From Butyrivibrio sp. NC3005 (lineage in GTDB: Bacteria; Bacillota; Clostridia; Lachnospirales; Lachnospiraceae), in the NCBI RefSeq assembly GCF_000424545.1, contig NZ_AUKC01000025.1, positions 1 through 59,824 on the forward strand: a stretch of 59,824 nt of DNA. Reading direction: 5' to 3'. Of this stretch, positions 34,474 to 43,651 are shown one piece after another. A program made the position numbers and the translations under genes. Position 1 is the stretch's first letter, and each line of letters begins with the position of its first letter. The notes under the pieces were generated by a model, which saw nothing but the letters and a program-made list of their open reading frames with translations, ran no database searches and was not told where the DNA came from.

Positions 34474-35166
34474 ATGAAAATTCTGGAAATAAAAAATCTG
34501 TGTAAAGTTTATGGAAAAGGTGAAACAAGGGTAGATGCCTTAAAGAATGTTTCTTTTGATGTTGAACAAGGCGAATTTGTGGCGATAGTAGGACCGTCAG
34601 GATCAGGAAAGTCAACTCTTTTGCATATTCTAGGAGGAGTTGATGTTCCAACAAAAGGAGAAGTTATTATTTCGGGAACTGACATTGGGAAGCTTAATGA
34701 GACAAAGCTTGCCATTTTCAGAAGAAGAAATATAGGACTTATATACCAGTTTTATAATCTTATCCCGATTTTGAATGTGGAAGAGAATATGACACTACCA
34801 ATTCTTCTAGACGGGAAGAGACCAGATAAAAAGCTTCTTAACAGTCTGGTAGATAAACTGGGACTTAGGAATAGACTTACTCATTTGCCAAGTCAATTGT
34901 CAGGAGGGCAGCAGCAAAGAGTATCGATAGGAAGAGCACTTATGAATCATCCGGCGATACTACTTGCAGATGAGCCTACGGGAAATCTCGATACAGAAAA
35001 CAGTAAAGAGATTATCACGCTTCTTAGAAAATTTAACAGGGAAAATCATCAGACAGTTATTATCATAACTCATGATGATAGAATAGCTCTTTCTGCTGAC
35101 AGAGTTATTACCATTGAAGATGGAAGAATTACCAAAGATACAGGGAAAGCTGAGGTGAGTGCCTGA
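34474..35166 (+). CDS. ABC exporter ATPase, MacB/LolD type
   Basis: A 230-residue ATPase with Walker A GPSGSGKST (40-48), a Q-loop, the signature LSGGQQQRVSIGRAL and Walker B ILLADEPTGNLD. These match ATPases that pair with FtsX-type permeases for peptides or envelope stress. GGAGGAA supports ATG 34474; upstream in-frame starts cover that site. The stop overlaps the permease start (TGATG). Confidence 0.94.
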   Translation: MKILEIKNLCKVYGKGETRVDALKNVSFDVEQGEFVAIVGPSGSGKSTLLHILGGVDVPTKGEVIISGTDIGKLNETKLAIFRRRNIGLIYQFYNLIPILNVEENMTLPILLDGKRPDKKLLNSLVDKLGLRNRLTHLPSQLSGGQQQRVSIGRALMNHPAILLADEPTGNLDTENSKEIITLLRKFNRENHQTVIIITHDDRIALSADRVITIEDGRITKDTGKAEVSA

Positions 35167-37736
35167 TGAATATCATATATACACTTACCCTAAGACATAT
35201 TAAAGAGAATAAGAAAAGAACAATCGTTACTATATTGGGAATTGCTGCTTCAACTGCCCTTATAACGACTATGCTCGTAGGAATCACATCTTTCCTGAAT
35301 TTCTTTGGCAAAATAGCCTTGCATGAAGAAGGAAATTGGCATGGAAGCTTTGATAACCTGACAAAGGCTCAAGTAGAAAGTCTATATAAAGATGACAGGA
35401 TAAAAAGCGTTGCTGTTACAAGAAAAGAAGCAAGTATAAGCGGAATACGTGTAGATTCTGATGAAGCTGAAAGACTTAGACTTGGAAATGCACTTTTTAT
35501 GGATAAACAGTGCATGAAGAATAAAATAGTCTGCGATTATGATGGAAAACTTCCTGCAAATGAAGATGAGGTAGCAGTTGAAGAAAGACTTCTTATTAAC
35601 AATAAGCTTAAGCTTAGCGTTGGAAGTACGATTAATCTTGAACTTGGATGCAGATACATTCTCGATAGTGATGGCAACAAAATTGCTATGGGAGGAAATT
35701 ACCACTCAAGTGAAAAGTTTAATACAGTTGCAAGAAAAAAATGTAAAGTAACCGCCATACTTCATGGAAACAGTCCAACAAAAGGTTTTGGAGTTCTTTT
35801 TTTGCTGGAAGATGGAAATATACCCAAAGAAAACACTGTCGAAATTTGTCTGAAAAAATGTGATTATACTGCATATACTAGGTTACAGAAAATAGCCAAA
35901 GATCATGGACTGAAACTTTCGTCGGTAAATTCAGAATACTTAGTCAGTGTTTTTTCTTTTAACAAAGAATCTCAAGGTATTGCAGGTATTATCCCGGCTG
36001 GAATGATAGCACTGTTTATAATAATAGGAACTTCAGTTATTCTTATCTACAATGCATTTGGGATGTCACTAACAGAAAGAATGCGATATTTAGGAATGCT
36101 TGCAAGTGTAGGAGCAACAAGAAAACAAAAAAGAGCCTCTATCTACTACGAGGGTGCTATTCTCGGACTATTCGGAATTGCAGGAGGCATAGGAATAGGA
36201 CTAATAGGAGCTTATTTTACAATAGGAGTACTTGGAAAAATCATGCTCTCTGTCGGAATGTTAGAAGGTGGAAATGAGATAGGAGACGTATCACTAAATG
36301 CGCCGCTTCCCGTATTTTTTCTCATTATACTATTATCTTCTTTAACTATTTTTCTATCATCAGTTGTACCTGCTGCAAGGGCATCAAAAATCATGCCAAT
36401 TGATGCTTTAAAACAAAGTAATAGTATTAAGGTCAAGGCCGGGAAACTAAAGACAAGTCCTGTTATCAGGAAAATATTCGGATATGAAGGTGAGCTTGCT
36501 TATAAAAATATAAAAAGAAATGGCTCTAAATCAACAGTTATTACTATCTCTATAGTAGCTTCTATTGTTATGTTCCTTACGATAACAAATTTTACTTCTA
36601 TGTTTGAAAAAAATAATAGCATGGAATTAAATATTCCTTATCAGCTTTATGTGTCATCGTCTATTAAAGACAGTGATAGGTTAAAGCAGGATATTATGAA
36701 AAATGAACTAGTGACAAAGTGCTATTTTACAGATTTTTATAATTACAGTTTTAAGCCTGATAAGAATGATCCTAAGTATATACCTGCAAATGATGAAATC
36801 TTAAATACAGATTATCTTAATGAAGGATACAAGAATATTTTTAAAGAAAAAAGATTTTTTGTGGTTGCAGTTGAAGACGAGGATTTTAGAATACTATTGC
36901 GAAAAAATGGAATTAGAGAAGAAGGCTATTTTGGAAGTGAATTAAAGGGCGTTCTTCTAAACGATTATTATCGAGAATCAGGAAAAAAATCGGTATTTAA
37001 TAACGGTATTTTAGGACAGATACTTCACTATGACAAAGAAAAAGGAAATCCTCCTAAGGTGAAAATTGATGATTTTGTCGCATATGACAAGGATAATTAT
37101 CTGTTTAATCTTATTCCCAAAAACGCAGTAGCTATATATGTTCCTGAGACAACTTTTGGCCAAAAATATGAAGAAAATATTGGAACTTCCCTAGCTACAA
37201 GGACTCTGGCTATAGAGACAAATGATTCTACAAAGCTTTATGATGAAATTGTAAAGATGATGGACGAGGGGGATTATCACAATTATACATATGGAAATAT
37301 GGAACAAAGTCTAAGCATAATGAAGGCGGTAATGATAATTCTAAAAACAGTAATGTACGGATTTACAACTCTTATTACGCTTATTGTTATTGCAAATCTA
37401 GTTAATACTATTTCGACAGGAGTTATCATGAGACGAAAAGAGTTTGCAATGCTGCGCTCTGTAGGAATGACAGAGAAAGGTTTTAAGAAGATGATTTTAC
37501 TTGAAACTGTTTTGTATGGAATAAGAGCGCTTGTAATAGGAATTCCATTATCATTATTATTATCATCTGCAATGATTAAGAAAGCAAACGCCAGCATGCC
37601 TCTTGAAATAGATATTGTGACATATCTGGCAGTGATAGTAGCTGTATTTGCAGTGATAGGACTTAGTATGCTTCTTAGTATTTCAAAAATAAAAAATGAT
37701 GAGATAATTGCTGTTTTAAAGGAAGATATTTGTTAA
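35166..37736 (+). CDS. FtsX/MacB-type ABC permease, duplicated (856 aa)
   Basis: Two FtsX-like halves are visible. Each has an N-terminal span (about 19-40 and 450-470), an extracellular domain of about 200 residues, and a three-span block (about 270-400 and 730-850). The motif MRYLGMLASVGATRKQ and its partner FAMLRSVGMTEKGFKKM are the cytoplasmic coupling segments. Such mechanotransmission transporters often confer resistance to, or sense, peptides. No substrate is evident. Confidence 0.92.
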   Translation: MNIIYTLTLRHIKENKKRTIVTILGIAASTALITTMLVGITSFLNFFGKIALHEEGNWHGSFDNLTKAQVESLYKDDRIKSVAVTRKEASISGIRVDSDEAERLRLGNALFMDKQCMKNKIVCDYDGKLPANEDEVAVEERLLINNKLKLSVGSTINLELGCRYILDSDGNKIAMGGNYHSSEKFNTVARKKCKVTAILHGNSPTKGFGVLFLLEDGNIPKENTVEICLKKCDYTAYTRLQKIAKDHGLKLSSVNSEYLVSVFSFNKESQGIAGIIPAGMIALFIIIGTSVILIYNAFGMSLTERMRYLGMLASVGATRKQKRASIYYEGAILGLFGIAGGIGIGLIGAYFTIGVLGKIMLSVGMLEGGNEIGDVSLNAPLPVFFLIILLSSLTIFLSSVVPAARASKIMPIDALKQSNSIKVKAGKLKTSPVIRKIFGYEGELAYKNIKRNGSKSTVITISIVASIVMFLTITNFTSMFEKNNSMELNIPYQLYVSSSIKDSDRLKQDIMKNELVTKCYFTDFYNYSFKPDKNDPKYIPANDEILNTDYLNEGYKNIFKEKRFFVVAVEDEDFRILLRKNGIREEGYFGSELKGVLLNDYYRESGKKSVFNNGILGQILHYDKEKGNPPKVKIDDFVAYDKDNYLFNLIPKNAVAIYVPETTFGQKYEENIGTSLATRTLAIETNDSTKLYDEIVKMMDEGDYHNYTYGNMEQSLSIMKAVMIILKTVMYGFTTLITLIVIANLVNTISTGVIMRRKEFAMLRSVGMTEKGFKKMILLETVLYGIRALVIGIPLSLLLSSAMIKKANASMPLEIDIVTYLAVIVAVFAVIGLSMLLSISKIKNDEIIAVLKEDIC

Positions 37737-37808
37737 ATAAGGAAAGTACCTTGAATTCTAAAGCATCTTTCAATTAACACTTGCTATTACATCTACGATA
37801 TACAACTT

Positions 37809-37901
37809 GGAGTATACCTGCTATCTTTTGAAAATATACTCCCTTCTAAGCTGACAAGATAATTAAAAAAATCTTGTATAGCCTAGAGGGGAGTATTTTT
37901 T
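37809..37901 (+). promoter_or_regulatory. Long terminator with alternative pairing upstream of the serine recombinase
   Basis: A nearly continuous stem of about 24 bp joins 37836-37860 to 37871-37896, with one mismatch, one bulge and a 10-base loop, and is followed by six T. It is a strong terminator for the exporter operon. The upstream GGAGTATA (37809-37816) can instead pair with TATACTCC (37835-37842), the 5' arm of the terminator, giving an antiterminator-like choice. Only 13 bases lie between the T-tract and the recombinase start, too few for a promoter. Confidence 0.7.
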
Positions 37902-37914
37902 GTGAAAGGAGATT

Positions 37915-38538
37915 ATGATGGAAGAGAAAGAAAAAGTGTTTGGATACGCACGGGTTTCAACAAAAGAGCAGAATGAAGACAGACAACTTATCGCGTTAAA
38001 AGAAAAAGGAGTTCCGAAAAGTCATATTTTTGTAGATAAACAAACCGGTAAAAATTTCGAGAGAACTCAGTATCAAAAATTGTTAAAAAAGCTTGATGAA
38101 AAGTCAGTCCTCTATATAAAATCCATTGATCGCCTAGGACGAAGCTACAAAGATTTGTGCGAGCAGTGGAGGATAATCACCAAAGAGAAAAAGGCCGATG
38201 TGGTCGTAATAGATATTCCTATCCTTGATACAAGAGCAGAAAAAAATCTTCTAGGTACATTTATTAGCGATTTGATATTGGCTTTACTATCATATGTATC
38301 AGAAAATGAATATCTATTAATTCGTCAAAGACAGGCAGAGGGAATTGCAGCAGCAAAGAGGCGGGGAGTTAAAATGGGAAGACCCTCAAAGCCTCTTCCT
38401 GAAAATTTCCCTGATATATATCAAAAATACAGTAGCGGAGAAATAACTGCTACGAATGCTGCAAAAAGCCTGAAAATGCCAGTATCTTCTTTTAGATATA
38501 AGGCAGAGATTTATGAAAATAAAGCGACAAAAAAGTGA
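37915..38538 (+). CDS. Serine recombinase (resolvase/invertase family), stand-alone
   Basis: This 207-residue small serine recombinase has the catalytic serine in YARVSTKEQ (S15), the arginine-containing RLGRSYKDL helix region, and a C-terminal helix-turn-helix after the linker GRPSKPLP. Length matches Tn3-type resolvases and invertases. AAAGGAG lies upstream of two adjacent ATGs (37915, 37918). No transposase, phage genes or obvious invertible segment adjoin it, so it may be a relic of an element or act at a distance. Confidence 0.9.
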   Translation: MMEEKEKVFGYARVSTKEQNEDRQLIALKEKGVPKSHIFVDKQTGKNFERTQYQKLLKKLDEKSVLYIKSIDRLGRSYKDLCEQWRIITKEKKADVVVIDIPILDTRAEKNLLGTFISDLILALLSYVSENEYLLIRQRQAEGIAAAKRRGVKMGRPSKPLPENFPDIYQKYSSGEITATNAAKSLKMPVSSFRYKAEIYENKATKK

Positions 38539-38665
38539 TCTGTTTTTCAAAGAAAAAAGCACCATTTTATGCTAACATAGCATTAAGGGTTAAGAATAAT
38601 ATGTGCATTGATAGTAATAAGAAAGTAGAAGTCATATCACATTTTTTCTTTTTGGGAGGTTACAT

Positions 38666-39694
38666 ATGTTTTTTGGTGGATTTTTAAAAACAGTTGATTT
38701 AGAAAAGTCTGCTGTTTCGAATTCGGGCAAAAAAGCCTTGATTTTGTCAGTTCTTATTAGTTCTATTATTATCTCTGGATGTTCGCCACACAAAGACAAA
38801 GTTCAATCACAGAACATATTACTTGGATTTAGTCAGCTTGGTACGGAAAGTGCCTGGAGAAGCGGCAATACTGCGGACATTGTGAATAAGGCCAAGGCTT
38901 CTAAAGTAAGTCTTATGATGGAAAATGGTAATAGAAGGCAAGAGGATCAGATTGCGGCAATAAGGCGTTTTATAGCATATCAAGTCGATGTGATTGCCTT
39001 TTCTCCAATAGTGGAAGAAGGATGGGATAATGTACTACTGGAGGCTAAAGATGCAGGAATACCGGTTGTTCTGGTAGACAGAGATATCAGTACAGATAAT
39101 CCTGATCTTATCAGTTGCAAGATAGGTGCGGATTTTTACAACGAAGGAGTAATGGCGGCTGACTATCTTATTAGAAAAGCAGATTCTCTCGGGAAAAAAG
39201 AAATCAAAATAGTGGAAATAACAGGAACTAAAGATTCTACCCCTATGCGAAAGCGACAGTCTGGATTTATGGATACTATAAAAAAAGATTCCAGAATGAC
39301 TGTGATAGAGAGCATAAACGGTGATTTTCTCAAAAGCTGCGGAGCCGAGTGCATGCGTCATTTAATGAAAAAATATGGCTCAGAAATTGATGTGGTTTTC
39401 AGTCATAATGATGAAATGACTCTTGGAGCACTTCCTGAAATAGAAAAGGCAGGACTGCTTCCAGGCAAAGATATCGTGATTATATCAATAGATGCTGGGC
39501 AGGAAGCAATTAATGTTCTCAAAGAAGGAAAAATTAATTGCGTTGTTGAGTGTACGCCTATGCTGGGCAAAGAACTTATGGATACAGCGACTAAGCTTAA
39601 AAATGGTGAAAAGGTAGAAAAGGTTATTCATCCAAAAGAGGGGTATTTTTGTGATGAGCAGGATTTATCAGAATTATCTTTGAGAGGGTATTAG
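38666..39694 (+). CDS. YtfQ-like sugar-binding lipoprotein, probable sensor accessory
   Basis: A 342-residue periplasmic-binding-protein-like lipoprotein. After a ~21-residue polar N-terminus comes a hydrophobic stretch ending in the lipobox SGC (C39). The binding domain has LGFSQLGTESAWR and GWDNVLLEAKDAGIPVVLVDR, close to the YtfQ (galactofuranose) subgroup. It lies 3 bases before a YesM-type kinase and not with the transporter, and a second paralogue (42587) serves the permeases. It probably presents sugar to the kinase, as known for XylFII-LytS or ChvE-VirA. Confidence 0.85.
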   Translation: MFFGGFLKTVDLEKSAVSNSGKKALILSVLISSIIISGCSPHKDKVQSQNILLGFSQLGTESAWRSGNTADIVNKAKASKVSLMMENGNRRQEDQIAAIRRFIAYQVDVIAFSPIVEEGWDNVLLEAKDAGIPVVLVDRDISTDNPDLISCKIGADFYNEGVMAADYLIRKADSLGKKEIKIVEITGTKDSTPMRKRQSGFMDTIKKDSRMTVIESINGDFLKSCGAECMRHLMKKYGSEIDVVFSHNDEMTLGALPEIEKAGLLPGKDIVIISIDAGQEAINVLKEGKINCVVECTPMLGKELMDTATKLKNGEKVEKVIHPKEGYFCDEQDLSELSLRGY

Positions 39695-39697
39695 GGA

Positions 39698-41164
39698 ATG
39701 AATAGCAAAAAAACAGAAAAAAGCATTATCGGCCAGATAAATGATATGAGTCACAAACTGGTTCTTATTTTGGTTGTGCCTATTTGTTTAAGTCTTGTTT
39801 TGATGCTGTTTTATGCTGGTAAGTACAGCAGAGCCATTTCGAGAATGAATACAATCGCCAGTCTGAAAAACATAGTGGCATTGCAGATTCCGGAAACAGC
39901 TTGGAATATAGTAAGTGGTCGTGACAGCATTGAAGAAAGCAGGATATATCATTCTATTGAAAATGTCGAGAAAGTCATAGATGAAGTTAGAAATGCGACC
40001 GGAGAAGAAAACAGACTTTCACTTATTGTGGCGAACAGGACGATGAAGACTTTGGAAAAATATGTTAATCAGATAAGGAATAACATAAACAATGAGGTTC
40101 CTGTAGCAGAAAATGAAGCCGTTCTAGTGGAAATAAGGGAAGTTGCAAACCTTGTAGATTCTATGCTAAACGAATATGTTGCCAAAGAAATAGCCTCAAC
40201 AGGCAGGATGAGTCTAACACTAAAAGCCGTAATTATGGTGACTGCTATAATAGAAACATTCATCGTAATAATGGCGCTTTATATAAGAAAACAGTCTATG
40301 AAAAAGACTTCAATCTTTGTCAAAAAGCCTATCGATAATCTTGAAAAAGTGGCCAAAGCCTTAGCTGAAGGAACCCTTGATGCCAGAATAAAAGAAACCG
40401 AAGTTACAGAATTAAGAAATTTGACTTTTCAGGTAAATACAATGGCCGACAGGCTGGAAACAATGATGAAAAAAAGTATAGAAGATGAAAGAAATCTTCG
40501 AAAAGCAGAGCTAAGGACGCTGCAGGCTCAAATAAATCCACATTTTTTGTACAATACGCTTGATGCAATAGTGTGGAAGGCGGAAGCTGAAGATAAAACA
40601 GAAGTTATTGCATTAACAAGTGCTTTAAGTGATTTTTTTAGAATCAGTTTGTCATCAGGAGCAGACTGGATTCCACTTAGTCAGGAAAAAAAGCATATTG
40701 AAGGATATCTGAAAATTCAACAGACAAGATATAGGGATATCATGCGCTACGAGATTGATATTCCAGATGAGATAGGTCATTTTTATATACTAAAACTCCT
40801 TTTGCAGCCACTTGTTGAAAATGCTCTCTATCATGGAATAAAGATAAAAAGGGGCGGCGGTGTTATTAAAGTGACAGTCAGGCTTGAAGATAACTATCTT
40901 TTGTTTGAAGTAAAAGACAGTGGTATAGGGATGACACCTATGCAGATTTACAATTTACAGGATAGGATGCGAAAGGGGCAGCCTTTTCTTAGCGAGAAGT
41001 CGGGGGGCTTTGGTCTTGTAAATGTGAATCTCAGGATAAGACTTTATTATAATCAGACGCAGGGACTTGATATAAGTAGTGACGGTGGCGGAACAACAGT
41101 TGGTTTTAAAGTTCCCTGCAGAACAAGAGAAGAGGTAATGGAGTATGAGGGTATTTCTAGTTGA
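39698..41164 (+). CDS. YesM/LytS-type sensor histidine kinase
   Basis: A 488-residue kinase with spans at about 20-40 and 172-196 around a ~130-residue extracellular domain. A HAMP domain follows, then a His_kinase domain whose phosphorylated histidine lies in QINPHFLYNTLDAI (near 282), and an ATPase domain with LLQPLVENALYHG and GFGLVNVN. It is sandwiched between a binding lipoprotein and an AraC-type regulator and overlaps the latter by 20 bases. Confidence 0.92.
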   Translation: MNSKKTEKSIIGQINDMSHKLVLILVVPICLSLVLMLFYAGKYSRAISRMNTIASLKNIVALQIPETAWNIVSGRDSIEESRIYHSIENVEKVIDEVRNATGEENRLSLIVANRTMKTLEKYVNQIRNNINNEVPVAENEAVLVEIREVANLVDSMLNEYVAKEIASTGRMSLTLKAVIMVTAIIETFIVIMALYIRKQSMKKTSIFVKKPIDNLEKVAKALAEGTLDARIKETEVTELRNLTFQVNTMADRLETMMKKSIEDERNLRKAELRTLQAQINPHFLYNTLDAIVWKAEAEDKTEVIALTSALSDFFRISLSSGADWIPLSQEKKHIEGYLKIQQTRYRDIMRYEIDIPDEIGHFYILKLLLQPLVENALYHGIKIKRGGGVIKVTVRLEDNYLLFEVKDSGIGMTPMQIYNLQDRMRKGQPFLSEKSGGFGLVNVNLRIRLYYNQTQGLDISSDGGGTTVGFKVPCRTREEVMEYEGISS

Positions 41165-42401
41165 TGATGAAATTGTAGTAAGAGAGGGGATAAGGGAGGC
41201 TTTTCCCTGGGATGAAAGTCAGTATACTCTAGTAGGAGAAGCGCCTGATGGTGAGATGGCTGTTCCAATGATTCGTGATACCAATCCAGATATTGTTATC
41301 ACGGATATTAAGATGCCTTTCATGGACGGAATTGAACTATGTAATATCCTGCGAAGTCAGTTTCCATGGATAAGCATTATAGTACTAAGCGGATATGATG
41401 AATTTGAATATGCAAGAAAGTGTATCCAGCTTGGAGTTAAAGAATATCTGCTAAAGCCTATAAATGCAGAGGAACTTCATATTTGTCTGGATAAAGTAAG
41501 ACTTGTTATTGAACAAGAGAAAAAAGAAAGAGAACATGCACAGAGTCTAAGAAAAAGAATCGAGACAGGAAATCGTTTCGTAAAAGAAAAACTAATAGAT
41601 GCACTGTTTTCAGAAGATGCAATGGAAGGTGATGCAGTCAATGTATTAGAACAGTTAAATGCTATGGGAAGCTGTGTAAATGCTTCGTTTTATGTCGTAA
41701 TAGATGCAGCTTTTAGTCCAGTAACAAACGGTCAGGCTATTGCAGCGGAGTTGGCTGATAAAAGTTTCGGGAAAGTACATACGTCTTCAGCAAGAAGTGG
41801 AACAAGACTACTGGTATTAGGGGATAGTACAAGTGATACAGAGGAAAGAGTGTATGCTGTTGCAAATTCATTGTCACAGGAACTTGAAAGAGCAGGCTGC
41901 GGTAGTATAAGGATAGGAATAGGTGAAATAGTAAATAATCCTTCGGATATACTAAAAAGCTTTAAGTCAGCAAGACATATAAGGCATCTCCTTGTAGAAA
42001 AAGACGATGAGAAAGCTCTTATACTTGGATGCAGAGAGTTTGGAGATTTGACAGAAGATAAGAAGAGTTTGAATGTTATAAACGAAGCAAAACTTTATAT
42101 GACGAAGCATTTTACAGATTCAAATTTGATGCTTCAGGATGTGGCTAGGGCTGTCGGTATGAGTAACAGCAGATTTTCAACAGTTTTTTCTCAGCAAAAC
42201 GGGCAGACGTTTACTGAATATTTAATCTTCCTAAGGCTTAATAAGGCAAAAGAAATGCTTAGGACAACATCTTGCAAAAGTTCGCAGATTGCGTTTGATG
42301 TTGGATATAACGACGCACACTATTTTAGTTATATTTTTAAAAAGAATATGAGAATGACACCCTCTGAGTATCGTATGCGATACCAAAATCAACCAATGTA
42401 A
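41145..42401 (+). CDS. YesN-type response regulator with AraC DNA-binding domain
   Basis: A 418-residue regulator: receiver domain with D54 (DIVITDIKMPFMDG) and K in LLKPIN, a middle region of ~180 residues, and two AraC helix-turn-helices at about 310-410 (LQDVARAVGMSNSRFS; SSQIAFDVGYNDAHYFSYIFKK). It likely activates the transporter operon that starts 186 bases downstream when the sugar is present. Confidence 0.92.
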   Translation: MRVFLVDDEIVVREGIREAFPWDESQYTLVGEAPDGEMAVPMIRDTNPDIVITDIKMPFMDGIELCNILRSQFPWISIIVLSGYDEFEYARKCIQLGVKEYLLKPINAEELHICLDKVRLVIEQEKKEREHAQSLRKRIETGNRFVKEKLIDALFSEDAMEGDAVNVLEQLNAMGSCVNASFYVVIDAAFSPVTNGQAIAAELADKSFGKVHTSSARSGTRLLVLGDSTSDTEERVYAVANSLSQELERAGCGSIRIGIGEIVNNPSDILKSFKSARHIRHLLVEKDDEKALILGCREFGDLTEDKKSLNVINEAKLYMTKHFTDSNLMLQDVARAVGMSNSRFSTVFSQQNGQTFTEYLIFLRLNKAKEMLRTTSCKSSQIAFDVGYNDAHYFSYIFKKNMRMTPSEYRMRYQNQPM

Positions 42402-42586
42402 AATAATTATTAACCTTTTATCAAAAAATGAAATGATATTTAACCCTTCCAAAATGAATGTTGATTTACGCTAAAGCAATAATTTTGTACTCTTTAATTA
42501 GTAAATGTCGTGACAAAAGTTACTACCAAAAGGATTTATAAGACTTGGCGGTAACAGGAAAGTACAAAAATAAGGAGGGGTATTTC
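42402..42586 (+). promoter_or_regulatory. Probable regulated promoter region of the sugar transporter
   Basis: The region lies between the AraC-type regulator and the transporter genes. A possible pair, TTTACG and TACTCT about 17 bases apart around 42466-42495, has a poor -10, as expected for an activator-dependent promoter. AAGGAGGGG (42573-42581) is the ribosome-binding site. No strong inverted repeat is visible. Confidence 0.3.
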
Positions 42587-43567
42587 ATGAGGAGGTTAAC
42601 AAAAGTTGCAGCAGCGGTAATGGCATTTTCGCTTTGTTTTTCACTTTGCGCATGCGGCTCTGAAAGTGAGAAGGCAAGCGGAGCATCAGGCAGTACGATT
42701 ACTGTCGGAGTAGTTAATAATCCGCCATCAGAGTCCGGCTATCGTGAAGCTAATGTAAAAGACATGGAATCGGTTTTCTCAAAAGAAAATGGTTATGAAC
42801 TTAAAGCGTTCTACAGCCTTAAGAATGATGAACAGCTTCAGGCAGCGCAGGGATTTATTACTGAAGGTGTTGATTATCTTCTTATTTCTGCAGCTGAGAC
42901 AACAGGTTGGGATGAAGTCCTTCAGTCTGCAAAGGAAGCTGGAATCAAGGTATATCTGTTCGACCGAAAGATTGATGTAGATGAAAGCCTTTACGAGGCA
43001 GCAGTAGTTTCAGATATGGCAAAAGAGGGTGAGACAGCTGTTAACTGGCTTCTTGATCAAAAGCTTCCTGAATACAACGTAATTCATATTCAGGGCGCTA
43101 TGGGTTCTGATGCACAGATTGGACGTACAGGTGCTCTTGATGCACAGTTTGAAGCTGGTACGATGAAGAAAGTCGTTCAGCAGACAGCAACATGGGATGA
43201 AGCAGAAGCTAAGAAAATCGTTGAGTCTGTAATTAACAGCAAAGAGAAATTCAATGTAATCTATGCTGAAAATGATGGTATGGCAAAGGGGGCTGTAGCA
43301 GCACTTGATGAAGCAGGTATTACTCATGGAAAAGATGGTGATGTTGTAGTAATTGGTTTTGACTGCAATAAGTGGGCTCTTAGAGAACTTCTTTCAGGTA
43401 CATGGAACTATGATGGACAGTGTTCTCCATTCCAGGCCAAGATTATAAGTGACCTTATTAAGAGTGGAAAAGAACCTTCATCAAAAGTAATCATCAATGA
43501 AGAAAAGGGCTTTGATGCAAAGACAATTACTCAGGGCGACATCGATACCTATGGTTTAGGCGAATAA
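42587..43567 (+). CDS. ytfQ: YtfQ-like sugar-binding lipoprotein of the ABC importer
   Basis: This 326-residue lipoprotein has a signal peptide with lipobox CAC near residue 21 and a binding domain with GWDEVLQSAKEAGIKVYLFDR, typical of YtfQ/RbsB-type proteins. It captures a pentose or hexose, possibly galactofuranose by analogy with YtfQ. The start is ATG 42587 behind AAGGAGGGG; the longer frame to 42545 covers that site. A terminator-like hairpin separates it from the ATPase gene. Confidence 0.88.
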   Translation: MRRLTKVAAAVMAFSLCFSLCACGSESEKASGASGSTITVGVVNNPPSESGYREANVKDMESVFSKENGYELKAFYSLKNDEQLQAAQGFITEGVDYLLISAAETTGWDEVLQSAKEAGIKVYLFDRKIDVDESLYEAAVVSDMAKEGETAVNWLLDQKLPEYNVIHIQGAMGSDAQIGRTGALDAQFEAGTMKKVVQQTATWDEAEAKKIVESVINSKEKFNVIYAENDGMAKGAVAALDEAGITHGKDGDVVVIGFDCNKWALRELLSGTWNYDGQCSPFQAKIISDLIKSGKEPSSKVIINEEKGFDAKTITQGDIDTYGLGE

Positions 43568-43589
43568 TTCTGTGAAATAAGCCAAAAGG

Positions 43590-43631
43590 AGCAGCCTTGT
43601 TGTATTTTTGTGACAATAAGGCTGCTTTTTT
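43590..43631 (+). terminator. Intra-operon terminator after the binding-protein gene
   Basis: AGCAGCCTT (43590-43598) pairs with AAGGCTGCT (43618-43626), with further TTGT/ACAA pairing inside, then a T-tract to 43631. It stands between the binding protein and the ATPase, a common way to make far more binding protein than membrane components. Confidence 0.88.
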
Positions 43632-43651
43632 AACACAAAAGGAGGATTGGT

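Noticed and set aside
35166..37736. Frameshift or gene fusion in the 856-residue permease
   Set aside because: The duplicated FtsX plan is normal for this permease group and the frame is clean.
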